This document shows, piece after piece, positions 1 through 7,361 of a stretch of 24,814 nt of DNA. The DNA is from Rhodanobacter sp. UBA5168 (GTDB lineage Bacteria; Pseudomonadota; Gammaproteobacteria; Xanthomonadales; Rhodanobacteraceae). The stretch covers positions 15,418 through 40,231 of the forward strand of contig DHXA01000095.1 in NCBI GenBank assembly GCA_002413455.1, read 5' to 3'. The position numbers were made by a program, and so were the translations under genes. Positions within the stretch are counted from its first letter, which is position 1. Every line of letters starts with the position of its first letter. The notes under the pieces are model-generated. The model was given only the letters and a program-made list of their open reading frames with translations, had not been told where the DNA came from and ran no database searches.

Positions 1-17
1 ATGTGTATAAGAGACAG
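1..17 (+). other. Tn5/Nextera mosaic-end adapter remnant
   Basis: Bases 1-17 read ATGTGTATAAGAGACAG. This is exactly the last 17 of the 19 bases of the Tn5 mosaic end used in Nextera/tagmentation libraries. It sits flush with the end of the sequence and is followed directly by a cytidine deaminase reading frame in a different phase. This is untrimmed library adapter, not genomic DNA. Its ATG opens a spurious reading frame through the deaminase gene. Confidence 0.95.
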
Positions 18-19
18 GT

Positions 20-253
20 ACGTCGCTGCTCAACGCGGTAGCCGCTGGCTGCCGGCCCGGCGACTTTACCGCCATGGTCGTGATCGCCGACACCGTCGAC
101 CCGGTCAGCCCCTGCGGTGCGTGCCGCCAGGTGATGTCCGAGCTGTGCGACGGCGCCATGCCGGTGCTGCTGGCAAATCTCGGCGGCGATACGCAGCAAA
201 CCACCGTGGCGGCGCTGCTGCCGGGCTCGTTCAAGCTGCCGCTGCCGGCTTGA
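20..253 (+). CDS. cdd: Cytidine deaminase, C-terminal part (5' truncated)
   Basis: Hydrolytic deamination of cytidine and deoxycytidine to uridine and deoxyuridine in pyrimidine salvage; cytosolic. The frame reading from base 20 gives about 77 residues with the family signature P-C-G-A-C-R-Q-V followed by M-S-E-L. The two cysteines are zinc ligands. The preceding block, ADTVDPVSPCGACRQ, closely matches the small homotetrameric Cdd family (about 130 residues), and the end LLPGSF is also typical. The N-terminal half, with the first zinc ligand and the catalytic Glu (C-A-E motif), is missing because the contig starts here after adapter sequence. The gene is therefore cut by the assembly edge and need not be broken in the organism. 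No link to the flagellar genes is implied. Confidence 0.9.
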   Translation, partial: TSLLNAVAAGCRPGDFTAMVVIADTVDPVSPCGACRQVMSELCDGAMPVLLANLGGDTQQTTVAALLPGSFKLPLPA

Positions 254-315
254 GCGTTCGCACGCGGTCGACCCGCCAGCTAGCATGGGCCTCTCCGCAC
301 CGAAAGAATTGATCC

Positions 316-885
316 ATGCCCGCTGCCCTGTCCCTGCTCCAGCAACGCCATTCCGCTCCCTCGCGCCAGCTTGGCGAGCCCGCGCCGGATGAGCCGACGC
401 TGCAGGCGCTGCTGGAAGCGGCGATCCGCGTGCCCGACCACGGCAAGCTGGTGCCGTTCCGGCTGATCCGCCTGCGGGGCGACGCAAAGCTGCGGTTCGG
501 CGAACAGCTCGCCGCCCTCGCGATCCGCAACGACCCCGAGATGTCCGAAGCGAAGCTCGAAAAGGAGCGCCTGCGCTATACCTTTGCGCCGTTGGTGATG
601 GTGGTCATCGCCTGCCTTCATGCCGACAGCAAGGTGCCGGAGATCGAGCAGAAGCTCTGTGCCGGCAACGTGGCCTACAACCTGCTGCTCGGCGCGTACG
701 CGCTGGGCTACGGCGCGCAGTGGCTGACCGGCTGGGCCGCGTACGATCGCAACGTGGCGGCGATGCTCGGCCTGGCGGGACACGAACACGTGGTCGGCTT
801 CGTGCACCTGGGCACACCGCAGATCGAGGTGCCCGACCGCGACCGGCCAGCGCTGGCCGACCTGTTGACTACATGGACGCCATGA
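316..885 (+). CDS. Nitroreductase family protein, YdjA type
   Basis: Predicted 189-residue FMN-dependent NAD(P)H oxidoreductase of the small nitroreductase family, cytosolic; the natural substrate is not evident. The N-terminus has the L-L-x-x-R-x-S pattern (LLQQRHSAPS). A-x-R-x-P-D-H-G-K follows near residue 40, where YdjA has A-M-R-A-P-D-H. Near the end, VGFVHLGTPQ corresponds to VGFLYLGTPQ of YdjA. Length agrees with YdjA (about 183 residues). The ATG is preceded only by a weak purine stretch (GAAAGAAT). The stop overlaps the start of the next gene in an ATGA junction, so the two are probably co-transcribed and translationally coupled. Family assignment is firm; a specific substrate would be a guess. 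Confidence 0.88.
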   Translation: MPAALSLLQQRHSAPSRQLGEPAPDEPTLQALLEAAIRVPDHGKLVPFRLIRLRGDAKLRFGEQLAALAIRNDPEMSEAKLEKERLRYTFAPLVMVVIACLHADSKVPEIEQKLCAGNVAYNLLLGAYALGYGAQWLTGWAAYDRNVAAMLGLAGHEHVVGFVHLGTPQIEVPDRDRPALADLLTTWTP

Positions 886-1787
886 GCACCTCGTCAGATG
901 GACGTCCGGCTGTCCATCTTGTCGACGGGAGCCTGTATGTATTCCGCGCCTGGCATTCGATGCCGGACGAGTTCTTCGACGCGGACGGCCATTCGATCAA
1001 CGCCGTACACGGCTACACCCGCTTCCTGTGCGAACTGCTGGAACGCGCGCAACCCGAGCACATCGCGGTGGCGTTCGACGCCTCGCTGACCAGCTCGTTC
1101 CGCAACGCGATCTACCCGGCGTACAAGGCCAACCGCGAGCTGCCGCCACCCGACCTGGAACGGCAGTTCGTGCAATGCCGCGCGATCACCGAGGCGCTCG
1201 GCATCCACATGATGATCGACCACAGCTTCGAGGCCGACGATCTCATCGGCAGCACCGTATGGAACCTGCGTGCGCACGGCTGGCGCAGCGTGATCGTGTC
1301 CGCCGACAAGGATTTCGGCCAACTGCTGGGTGAACACGACGAGCAGTGGGATTACGCCCGCGGCCTGCGCTGGGGCCCGGCCGGCGTGCACGAAAAGCTC
1401 GGCGTGCATCCGCACCAGGTGGCCGACTATCTCGCGTTGTGCGGCGATGCGGTGGACAACATCCCCGGCGTGCCCGGCATCGGCGCGAAAACGGCCGCGG
1501 CTCTGCTCACTCACTTCGGCAGCCTGGACGTCCTGCTCGACCGCATCGACGAGGTGGCGTTCCTGCGCCTGCGCGGCGCCGTCGCCTGCGCCGCGAAACT
1601 GCGTGAACATGCGGAGCAGGCGCGACTCTATCGTCGGCTCACCCGCATCGCGCTGGATGCTCCCGGCGCGAGCACCATCGAGGCCCTGCTGCGCGGTCGC
1701 CAACATCCCGACCAGCTCGACAGCCTGTGCGAACAGCTGCGTTTCGGTGCCTTCACCCGCAGCCGGTTACGCGCGCTGCTGCGCTGA
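882..1787 (+). CDS. 5'-3' exonuclease / FEN-like nuclease
   Basis: Stand-alone 5'-nuclease related to the N-terminal domain of DNA polymerase I and to Xni/ExoIX; expected to act on 5' flaps or ends in DNA repair. In this 301-residue reading the metal-binding acidic residues are visible: D15 in HLVDGS, D66 in AFDAS, E117/D119/D120 in FEADDL, D142/D144 in SADKDF, and D189/D192 in GDAVDN. These are followed by the helix-hairpin-helix IPGVPGIGAKTAAALL (194-209). Y-K-A-N-R near residue 81 is typical of the DNA-binding arch. The start at 882 forms an ATGA overlap with the nitroreductase stop. An in-frame ATG nine bases upstream (873) is equally possible. In-frame sequence further upstream overlaps the nitroreductase and is not family-like. 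No polymerase domain follows. Confidence 0.87.
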   Translation: MSTSSDGRPAVHLVDGSLYVFRAWHSMPDEFFDADGHSINAVHGYTRFLCELLERAQPEHIAVAFDASLTSSFRNAIYPAYKANRELPPPDLERQFVQCRAITEALGIHMMIDHSFEADDLIGSTVWNLRAHGWRSVIVSADKDFGQLLGEHDEQWDYARGLRWGPAGVHEKLGVHPHQVADYLALCGDAVDNIPGVPGIGAKTAAALLTHFGSLDVLLDRIDEVAFLRLRGAVACAAKLREHAEQARLYRRLTRIALDAPGASTIEALLRGRQHPDQLDSLCEQLRFGAFTRSRLRALLR

Positions 1788-1877
1788 GTTCGTCCGTAGA
1801 GTCATTCCACCGCCGGTTGTCGCTATCGACCGGACGGTCCAACATGTCTGTTGATTTTCCCGCGCGCGCGACCACCG

Positions 1878-2465
1878 ATGAACGATTCCGCCAACCGCAT
1901 TCCCGCCGACGCCAGCGCACCGGTGGAAACCCTGTATGAAGGCCGCTGGCTGAGCCTGCGCAAGCGCGGTCGCTGGGAGTACGCCGAGCGCAACAACCCC
2001 GGCGGTGCGGTGATCATCCTGGCGGTGACGCCGGACGACCATGTGCTGTTTGTCGAGCAGTACCGCGTGTCGATCCTGCAGAACACCATCGAGATGCCGG
2101 CCGGACTGGTCGGTGACCTCGCTGACCAGGTCGACGAAAACGCCCTGCTCGCCGCCCGGCGCGAACTGGAGGAAGAAACCGGCTATCGCTGCCAGCGCAT
2201 CGAGTTCGTCCATTGCGGGCCCTCGTCGTCCGGCATGAGCACGGAAATGATCACCTTCGTGCGCGCATGGGAGCTGGAGCGGGTCGGCCCTGGTGGCGGC
2301 GACGACACCGAGAACATCGTGGTGCACGAAGTACCCCGCCGCGAAGCGGGCGCCTGGCTGTTCGCCCGCGCTGCCGAGGGTTATTCGATCGACCCCAAGC
2401 TGTTCGCGGGCCTGTGGCTGATCGAGCACGCCGACCGGCCCCAGGCGACGGACGGCGACAGCTAG
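1878..2465 (+). CDS. Nudix hydrolase, ADP-ribose pyrophosphatase-like
   Basis: Predicted Mg-dependent hydrolase of a nucleoside-diphosphate-linked compound, 195 residues, cytosolic. The Nudix box lies at about residues 79-103. The helix part is canonical (E-x7-REL-x-EE-x-GY, with R95, E96 and E99/E100). The spacing between the leading glycine and the first glutamate is two residues longer than the textbook box. The upstream EMPAGL and downstream strand/loop layout resemble ADP-sugar pyrophosphatases. The ATG at 1878 was chosen because the protein then begins just before the domain; no convincing ribosome-binding site precedes it, and an in-frame TTG lies at 1851. The 90 bases between the exonuclease stop and this start hold no recognisable signal. 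ADP-ribose specificity is only a family-level guess. Confidence 0.85.
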   Translation: MNDSANRIPADASAPVETLYEGRWLSLRKRGRWEYAERNNPGGAVIILAVTPDDHVLFVEQYRVSILQNTIEMPAGLVGDLADQVDENALLAARRELEEETGYRCQRIEFVHCGPSSSGMSTEMITFVRAWELERVGPGGGDDTENIVVHEVPRREAGAWLFARAAEGYSIDPKLFAGLWLIEHADRPQATDGDS

Positions 2466-2518
2466 CTCCGGCCACATTGCCCGAATCGCCACGGGCGCAT
2501 TCGTCTCCACGAGCAGCC

Positions 2519-2545
2519 TAAAGGTTTCGGCGTTCCTGCCGATCT
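2519..2545 (+). promoter_or_regulatory. Predicted sigma-28 (FliA) promoter before exported protein gene
   Basis: TAAAGGTT (2519-2526), an 11-base spacer, then GCCGATCT (2538-2545). Against the FliA consensus TAAAGTTT-N11-GCCGATAA this is 7/8 in the -35 element and 6/8 in the -10 element with exact spacing. Transcription would start near 2552, leaving a leader of about 65 bases before the ATG at 2618. The match is seen directly; promoter function is inferred. Confidence 0.6.
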
Positions 2546-2617
2546 CCTGGGTGTAGGCCGGTGTTGTCCCACCGACCCGTTTTCCCTCTGGCTTCCCCCG
2601 TATTGATGGATCCGCCC

Positions 2618-2980
2618 ATGAAAACCACACTCCTTATCGCCTCGTTACTGCTTCTTCCGGTGGCCGCCCACGCTGCCTGCGCGCCCACCGATTTTGTCGT
2701 CAAGGACTTCAAGACTTCCATCAATGGTGCGGGTGGAGCCGCACGCCTCATGCTCGCCGGTGAACTGGTCAACAATTGCACCGATCCATCGGCCGCGCAG
2801 ATCCGCATCGACGCGAAGGATGGCGACGGCAAAGTGATCCAGAGCAAGGAAGGCTGGCCGGCCGGCACCACCAACATCGCCCCCGGCGCCACCGCCAAGT
2901 TCGATCTGGGCCGGCGCTTCCGCTACCAGTCCGACATGGCCAGCTATACCGTCAGCGTGATTGCCGTGCGCGCCTGGTAA
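2618..2980 (+). CDS. Small exported protein of unknown function
   Basis: A 120-residue protein not recognised as a named family. The first 19 residues form a clear Sec signal peptide: MKTT, then a leucine-rich core, then A-A-H-A with likely cleavage before ACAPTDF. The mature part of about 100 residues has two cysteines, at ACAP and NNCTD. It carries a beta-rich pattern (GELVNNCTDPSAAQIRIDAKDGDGKVI, then W-P-A-G-T-T-N-I-x-P-G-x-T-A-K-F) reminiscent of FxLYD/CARDB-like extracellular beta-sandwich domains. This resemblance is structural guesswork. It is probably periplasmic or secreted. An in-frame ATG at 2606 would add MDPP before the signal peptide. A sigma-28-like promoter lies upstream and a terminator directly downstream, so it looks like a single-gene unit that may belong to the flagellar regulon. 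Confidence 0.75.
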   Translation: MKTTLLIASLLLLPVAAHAACAPTDFVVKDFKTSINGAGGAARLMLAGELVNNCTDPSAAQIRIDAKDGDGKVIQSKEGWPAGTTNIAPGATAKFDLGRRFRYQSDMASYTVSVIAVRAW

Positions 2981-3004
2981 ACCCGCTGGCACGCGCTAAA
3001 AACG

Positions 3005-3026
3005 AGGCCCCGCAAGGGGCCTTTTT
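3005..3026. terminator. Bidirectional Rho-independent terminator
   Basis: Perfect 7-bp stem AGGCCCC (3005-3011), GCAA loop, GGGGCCT (3016-3022), with five T (3022-3026) on the plus-strand side and five A (2998-3002) on the other flank. It can therefore terminate the exported-protein transcript on the plus strand and the long chemosensory operon arriving on the minus strand from the STAS gene at 3141. Confidence 0.85.
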
Positions 3027-3140
3027 GCTGTCTGCAAGTCCTCGGTCGTCGTTGCGCCTGTATGACAAGGCTCGCGTTGAATGCATCGCGCGATTGCCTG
3101 AATGCTGGCGCGGCCGCCGCGTGCTGGCCGCGCGGCAATC

Positions 3141-3440
3141 TCAGTGCAGCACGAACAACTTGTCGAAACCCGCCACGCGCAGCGTGCTGCGCAATTCGGT
3201 GCCGGCGTTGACGATGCGGATCTCGGCACGATCCGCGCCGGCGTGTTCGCGCAGCAGCAGCAGCATGCCCAGCGCCGAGCTGTCCATGCTGGTTACCTCG
3301 CCCAGGTCGATGACGTAGCTGCGCGCAGCACCACCGCTGCCGAGGCAGGCCTCGTGAAAATCGCGATGGATGCTGAAATCGAAACGCTCGCCCAGCTGCA
3401 GGGTCAGGCAATCGTGTTCGCTGTCGTGGTGGACGATCAT
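3141..3440 (-). CDS. STAS-domain protein (anti-sigma-factor-antagonist type), serine form
   Basis: A 99-residue single-domain STAS protein, the fold of SpoIIAA and RsbV. The loop before helix 2 reads V-T-S-M-D-S-S-A-L-G-M-L-L-L. S54 is at the position that is phosphorylated in SpoIIAA/RsbV, so this copy could be switched by a serine kinase. The start at 3440 was chosen because GAGGAATACAGC precedes the ATG, and because in-frame sequence upstream overlaps the preceding receptor-like gene without matching the fold. It is the last gene of the minus-strand chemosensory operon, 10 bases after the receptor-like gene, and is followed by the terminator. No partner kinase or anti-sigma factor is seen in the window. 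Its target is unknown; partnership with the chemosensory arm is inferred from position only. Confidence 0.85.
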   Translation of the reverse strand: MIVHHDSEHDCLTLQLGERFDFSIHRDFHEACLGSGGAARSYVIDLGEVTSMDSSALGMLLLLREHAGADRAEIRIVNAGTELRSTLRVAGFDKLFVLH

Positions 3441-3450
3441 GCTGTATTCC

Positions 3451-4638
3451 TCAAAACAATTCGATCTCGCCGGCATCCATGGAGCTCTGCAATGCCGGGC
3501 CGCGGGAGCGCAGGCGCGCCTTTTCGCGCTGAATCGCCAGCCGGCCACGTACCCGTTGCGCATGTTCGGCAAGGTTGTCGGCGTCGACCGGAGCACAAGC
3601 CAGCTCCTCGATGTCCCGTGTGCATTCGCCGACCACTTCCTGCAGCTCGACCAGCCGGGTGCGCGTCTGCCGCAGCAGCTGGCTGAGGATGTCCTCGAAC
3701 TGCAGAGACCTGATCGTGGTGGATACGTCGCTGCCGAGGCCGCGGTTGATCTCGACCACCTGGTCGGCGACCGCGCTGGTACGCGCATCGCTCTCGGTGA
3801 CGTGCGCCATCATCGCGTCGATGCCGCCCTTGGCCGACAACGCCACGTTCAGATCCTGCGAAGCCATCGTGCCGACCAGCCCGCGCAGCTGTTCCATCGC
3901 GGTGCGGGCGCGTTCGACGTGACTGCCGATCTGCTCGTTGAACTGGTTGGAGTTGCTGGCCAGGTTGCGGATCTCGCCGGCCACCACCGCAAAGCCGCGC
4001 CCGGACTCGCCCGCGCGCGCCGCCTCGATCGCGGCGTTGAGCGCCAGCAGGTTGGTTTCCTCGGCGATCGTGTTGACGTTCCTCAGCAGCCCGAACACGG
4101 CGTCCATCTCCTTCGCCATGCCGTCGATGCGATAGACGATGCGCAGGCTTTCGCGCGACATCTGCACGATCATGCCGACGAAGTGCTGCAACAGGTCGCC
4201 GGTGCGGGCCGCGAAATCCTGCACCGAGACGCCACCGTTCTGGGCGTCGATGATCTGCTTCAGCAGCGACTGCTGCAGCCCGGTCTTGTGCGACAGGCCA
4301 TCGAAACCGCCGCCCAGTTCGGACACCGCATCGCGCAGCAGGTCGAGCCCCTGATGCAGTTCGCGGGTGGCGTGGCCGAGTTCGTCGACCAGTGCGCCGC
4401 GCACGTCCTCCAGCGCCTCGCGCACGGGAGTGTTGTTGCCTGGCAAGGCCACCGGTGCAGCGATCGGCGGCCGACGCCGGCTCTCGACGATCCATACCGC
4501 AGTGAGCACGACGATCAGCAGCGGCGCCAGCCATGTCGGATGCCACAGCAGCGCCAGCAACAGCGCAAGCGTGCTGGCGATCCAGCCGTAGAGCGGACGA
4601 GTGGCGAAGATCCGGGCAATGTGAGATAGGACAGCCAT
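3451..4638 (-). CDS. Membrane-anchored MCP-like protein with CheZ-like helix
   Basis: A 395-residue protein with no ligand-binding domain. Two hydrophobic segments (about 16-32 and 37-51) form a membrane hairpin. A long helical region follows, with a well-conserved receptor tip at about 188-228 ([22 protein letters not shown], then [15 protein letters not shown]), which in MCPs contacts CheA and CheW. No HAMP domain is evident. Near 311-323 the sequence [13 protein letters not shown] places D316 and Q320 exactly as the catalytic Asp and Gln of CheZ (WQDLTGQ in the CheZ of this window). The C-terminus is acidic-aromatic (DAGEIELF). It lies 16 bases after cheB and 10 before the STAS gene. The N-terminal boundary at 4638 puts Met just before the membrane segment; in-frame sequence upstream overlaps cheB. 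A role as receptor-coupled phosphatase is a hypothesis. Confidence 0.82.
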   Translation of the reverse strand: MAVLSHIARIFATRPLYGWIASTLALLLALLWHPTWLAPLLIVVLTAVWIVESRRRPPIAAPVALPGNNTPVREALEDVRGALVDELGHATRELHQGLDLLRDAVSELGGGFDGLSHKTGLQQSLLKQIIDAQNGGVSVQDFAARTGDLLQHFVGMIVQMSRESLRIVYRIDGMAKEMDAVFGLLRNVNTIAEETNLLALNAAIEAARAGESGRGFAVVAGEIRNLASNSNQFNEQIGSHVERARTAMEQLRGLVGTMASQDLNVALSAKGGIDAMMAHVTESDARTSAVADQVVEINRGLGSDVSTTIRSLQFEDILSQLLRQTRTRLVELQEVVGECTRDIEELACAPVDADNLAEHAQRVRGRLAIQREKARLRSRGPALQSSMDAGEIELF

Positions 4639-4654
4639 GAGCCGATATCCGAGG

Positions 4655-5746
4655 TCAGGTGCGTGAAACACCGTCGTGGGGTTGGCGCGCCAGTGCAAGC
4701 AGGCGCGCGGCAATGTGGTCAAGCGGCAGCATCTCTGCGGCCGCACCGAGTTTCCAGGCAGCACCGGGCATGCCCCATACCACCGAGCTGGCCTCGTCCT
4801 GCACCAGCGTCGCGGCGCCGGCCTGCTTCAGTTCGAGCAGGCCGCGCGCGCCGTCGTCGCCCATGCCGGTCAGCAGCGCGGCGATGGTGCCCACGCCGGC
4901 GCTGGCCGCCATCGAGCGGAACAGCACATCCACGCTGGGCTTGTGCCGGTTGACCGGCGGGCCATCGTGCAGCCGGCAGACGTACTTGGCGCCATCCCAC
5001 ATCACCAGCAAATGGTGGCTGCCCGGAGCGATGTAGGCATGGCCGGTCTGGATCGGCTGTCCGTCCTGGGCCTCGCAAACCCGCATCGCCGAACAGCGGT
5101 CCATGCGCGCGGCAAACGGACCGCTGAAAGCCTCTGGAATGTGCTGGGTCACCAGGATCGGCGGCGCATCGGGCGGCATCGATTCCAGCACGACGCGCAC
5201 CGCTTCGGTACCGCCGGTCGAGGCACCGATCACGATGATCGGACTGCCCCCGCGGGTGCCCGAGGTCTGCACACGCGGCAACACCGCATCCGCCGACAGA
5301 CGCGGAGGCACATCCAGCCTGCGCACTGCCGTACGTGCACGCGGCCTGGCCTTGGCAGCCAGCTTCACCTTGGCGCAGATCTCCTGCGCGCTCTGGCCAA
5401 AGCTGTTGGCCAGGTCGCTGCTGGGCTTGGCCAGAAAATCCACCGCGCCAAGCTCCAGCGCGCGCAACGTCACTTCGGCACCCTGCACCGTCAGCGACGA
5501 CACCATCACCACCGGCATAGGCCGCAGCCGCATCAGGTTTTCCAGAAATGTCAGGCCGTCCATGTGCGGCATCTCGACGTCCAGCGTCAATACGTCCGGA
5601 TTGAGCAGCTTGATCTTTTCGCGGGCAATCAGCGGATCGGCAGCGGTGCCGACCACCTCGATCGCCGGATCGCAGGCAAGCATCGTCGTCATCAGCTTGC
5701 GAACCAACGCCGAATCATCGACCACCAGAACACGCACTCTTTCCAT
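4655..5746 (-). CDS. cheB: CheB receptor methylesterase/deamidase
   Basis: Response-regulator-controlled enzyme that removes methyl groups from receptor glutamates and deamidates glutamines; acts in the cytosol at receptor arrays. In the 363-residue reading the receiver domain (about 1-125) has D10/D11 and phospho-acceptor D56 ([11 protein letters not shown]) and K108. A linker follows, then the esterase domain with the triad S176 (GASTGG), H202 (TQHIPEAFS) and D298 (GMGDDGA). The start was placed at the last of three in-frame ATGs (5767, 5752, 5746) because family members start right before the first strand; the other two would add 7 or 2 residues. The 82 bases to the cheD stop upstream hold nothing recognisable. 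It belongs to the F7-like operon with cheR and cheD. Confidence 0.95.
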   Translation of the reverse strand: MERVRVLVVDDSALVRKLMTTMLACDPAIEVVGTAADPLIAREKIKLLNPDVLTLDVEMPHMDGLTFLENLMRLRPMPVVMVSSLTVQGAEVTLRALELGAVDFLAKPSSDLANSFGQSAQEICAKVKLAAKARPRARTAVRRLDVPPRLSADAVLPRVQTSGTRGGSPIIVIGASTGGTEAVRVVLESMPPDAPPILVTQHIPEAFSGPFAARMDRCSAMRVCEAQDGQPIQTGHAYIAPGSHHLLVMWDGAKYVCRLHDGPPVNRHKPSVDVLFRSMAASAGVGTIAALLTGMGDDGARGLLELKQAGAATLVQDEASSVVWGMPGAAWKLGAAAEMLPLDHIAARLLALARQPHDGVSRT

Positions 5747-5828
5747 TGCCATCCATCTCACTGCCATGAAGCTCGAGCCGCGTCGCCATCGACGGCGGCC
5801 TCGCCGGTTTTCCGCGATGAAGCCGCCG

Positions 5829-6479
5829 CTAGAAAAGCTCGACCTCACCCTTTATCGGGTCATTTGCCAAACGCTTGAGGTAGCCGGGCTCATCGGCCAC
5901 CAGCTGCACGTCGTCGTGGCGACGCAGCAGCCGCACGCGGGCCCGGCCGCTACTGGGAAAGAACTGCACCTGCCGCGGATACACATCGCCGAGATCCGAC
6001 GCACACAGGTTCAGTCTTTCGGTGGCGATGTAGTGCTGCACGAAATCGATATTGCGCTGGCCGATATCGGTCAGCTGCGCCAGCACCCGGCCGCCGCCGA
6101 ATATCTTGACCTGCAGGTCGGCGCGCTGGCCGCCGGCGATGAGGATCGCGTTGATCAGCTGTTCCATCGCGTCGCTGCCGTAGCGCGCCGCGCGGCCCAC
6201 GGTAGCGGTCCAGCTGTCGCGCTCCCCGCGCGGCTCCGGCAACATGAAATGGTTCATGCCGCCGATGCCGCGGCGCGCGTCGTGGATGCACGCCGATACG
6301 CACGATCCGAGCACGGTCGTGACCAGCTCATTCTGCGTGCTGACGTAGAACTCGCCAGGCAGCACCTTCACCGTCATGCATGCCTGTGCCGGATCCCAGT
6401 ACCGCCGCAGATGCTCGAAGCCCGGCAGCACCGAAGCCTGGTTTGCCGCACTGGTGCGGCGATCGGCCAGCAAGGTCAT
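5829..6479 (-). CDS. cheD: CheD receptor glutamine deamidase
   Basis: Deamidates specific glutamines of chemoreceptors to glutamates, creating methylation sites. The 216-residue protein shows the catalytic Cys/His pair of the family, C60 in [11 protein letters not shown] and H77 in GGMNHFMLP. The later K-I-F-G-G-G motif (125-130) and NIDFVQHYI segment are also typical. It starts in an ATGA overlap with the cheR stop, so translation is coupled. It is longer than minimal CheD proteins (about 160 residues) because of a 30-residue N-terminal lead and a C-terminal tail ending GEVELF. That tail nearly equals the last six residues of the MCP-like protein two genes downstream (GEIELF), hinting at a shared binding partner. 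Confidence 0.94.
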   Translation of the reverse strand: MTLLADRRTSAANQASVLPGFEHLRRYWDPAQACMTVKVLPGEFYVSTQNELVTTVLGSCVSACIHDARRGIGGMNHFMLPEPRGERDSWTATVGRAARYGSDAMEQLINAILIAGGQRADLQVKIFGGGRVLAQLTDIGQRNIDFVQHYIATERLNLCASDLGDVYPRQVQFFPSSGRARVRLLRRHDDVQLVADEPGYLKRLANDPIKGEVELF

Positions 6480-7360
6480 CCGCCGACCTTCCGGTGGACC
6501 GTGCGCCCGATGAGCTCGAACTCCTCGTTGACGCCGTGCAGCGATTCGGAGTGGCCGAGAAACAGATAGCCACCTACCGGCAGCAACTCGGCGTAGCGAC
6601 GAAACAGCCGCTGCTTGGTCGGCTGGTCGAAATAGATCACCACGTTGCGGCAGAAGATCGCGTCGAACGGACCGTGCATCGGCCACGGATGCAGCAGGTT
6701 CAGCGGCTCGATGGTGACCAGCTCGCGCAGGCGCGGATGCACACAGGCCAGCCCGTCGTACTCGCCCTCCCCGCGCAGCATCCAGCGCCGGCAACGCTCG
6801 GCGCTGATGCCGGCCAGACGCTCCAGTGAGTACACGCCCTTGCGTGCGGTTTCCAGCGCCTGCGGCGACAGGTCGGTGGCCAGGATTCTGGCGTCCACCT
6901 TGCTGCCACTCTGCTCGATCGCCTCGGCCAGCACCATCGCCAACGCGTAGGGCTCTTCGCCGGTGGAGCAACCTGCCGACCAGATTCGCAGGCGATCGCC
7001 CTCGCGGCGCTTTTCGTGCAGCCAGCGCGGCAGCAGCTCGTTGACCAGCAGGTCGTAGTGGTGAACTTCGCGGAAGAATGCCGTCACGTTGGTGCTGATG
7101 GCGCTGGCCAGCTCGCCCAGCTCGCTGTACGGATCGCGCCGCAGCAACTCGCAATAGCTGGCGAAGTTCGACAGGCCCAGCGCGCGCAGTCGCCGCAGCA
7201 GCCGTCCCTGCACCAGCTGATGCTTGTGCTCGCCCAGCGCGATGCCGCAATGCTCCAGCACGAAGGCCCTCAGGTACTCGAACTCGGCATTTCCCAACAG
7301 CGGGCCGACGCTGGTCATCGCGGTGGTGTTGTCATCGAGCACGCCGGACACCGCATTCAC
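6476..7360 (-). CDS. cheR: CheR chemoreceptor methyltransferase
   Basis: SAM-dependent methylation of glutamates on receptor cytoplasmic helices. In the 294-residue reading the N-terminal helical domain (about 15-100) ends in ISTNVTAFFRE with the catalytic-site Arg at 98. The SAM pocket IWSAGCSTGEEPYALAM lies at 126-142 and CRNVVIYFD at 237-245. The GTG at 7360 was chosen because GGAG sits 7 bases upstream, and because it begins one base after the receptor stop, typical of coupled genes. An ATG at 7318 would drop 14 poorly conserved residues and remains possible. It lies immediately downstream of the receptor whose last five residues, VWKEF, fit the CheR-tether consensus x-W-x-x-F, so receptor and enzyme are a likely matched pair. 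Confidence 0.94.
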   Translation of the reverse strand: MNAVSGVLDDNTTAMTSVGPLLGNAEFEYLRAFVLEHCGIALGEHKHQLVQGRLLRRLRALGLSNFASYCELLRRDPYSELGELASAISTNVTAFFREVHHYDLLVNELLPRWLHEKRREGDRLRIWSAGCSTGEEPYALAMVLAEAIEQSGSKVDARILATDLSPQALETARKGVYSLERLAGISAERCRRWMLRGEGEYDGLACVHPRLRELVTIEPLNLLHPWPMHGPFDAIFCRNVVIYFDQPTKQRLFRRYAELLPVGGYLFLGHSESLHGVNEEFELIGRTVHRKVGG

Positions 7361-7361
7361 T

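Noticed and set aside
1..312. 103-codon open frame starting at base 1
   Set aside because: Its ATG lies in the adapter; the cytidine deaminase motif is read in another phase.
720..881. In-frame upstream extension of the exonuclease gene
   Set aside because: It overlaps the nitroreductase completely and shows no nuclease similarity; the family starts just before HLVDGS.
5738..5767. Possible degenerate 15-bp repeat with three ATGs at the cheB start
   Set aside because: The two units agree at only about 10 of 15 positions, which is not convincing as a tandem duplication.
4676..5878. 400-codon plus-strand frame antisense to cheB
   Set aside because: His/Arg-rich shadow translation; cheB on the other strand has all catalytic motifs.
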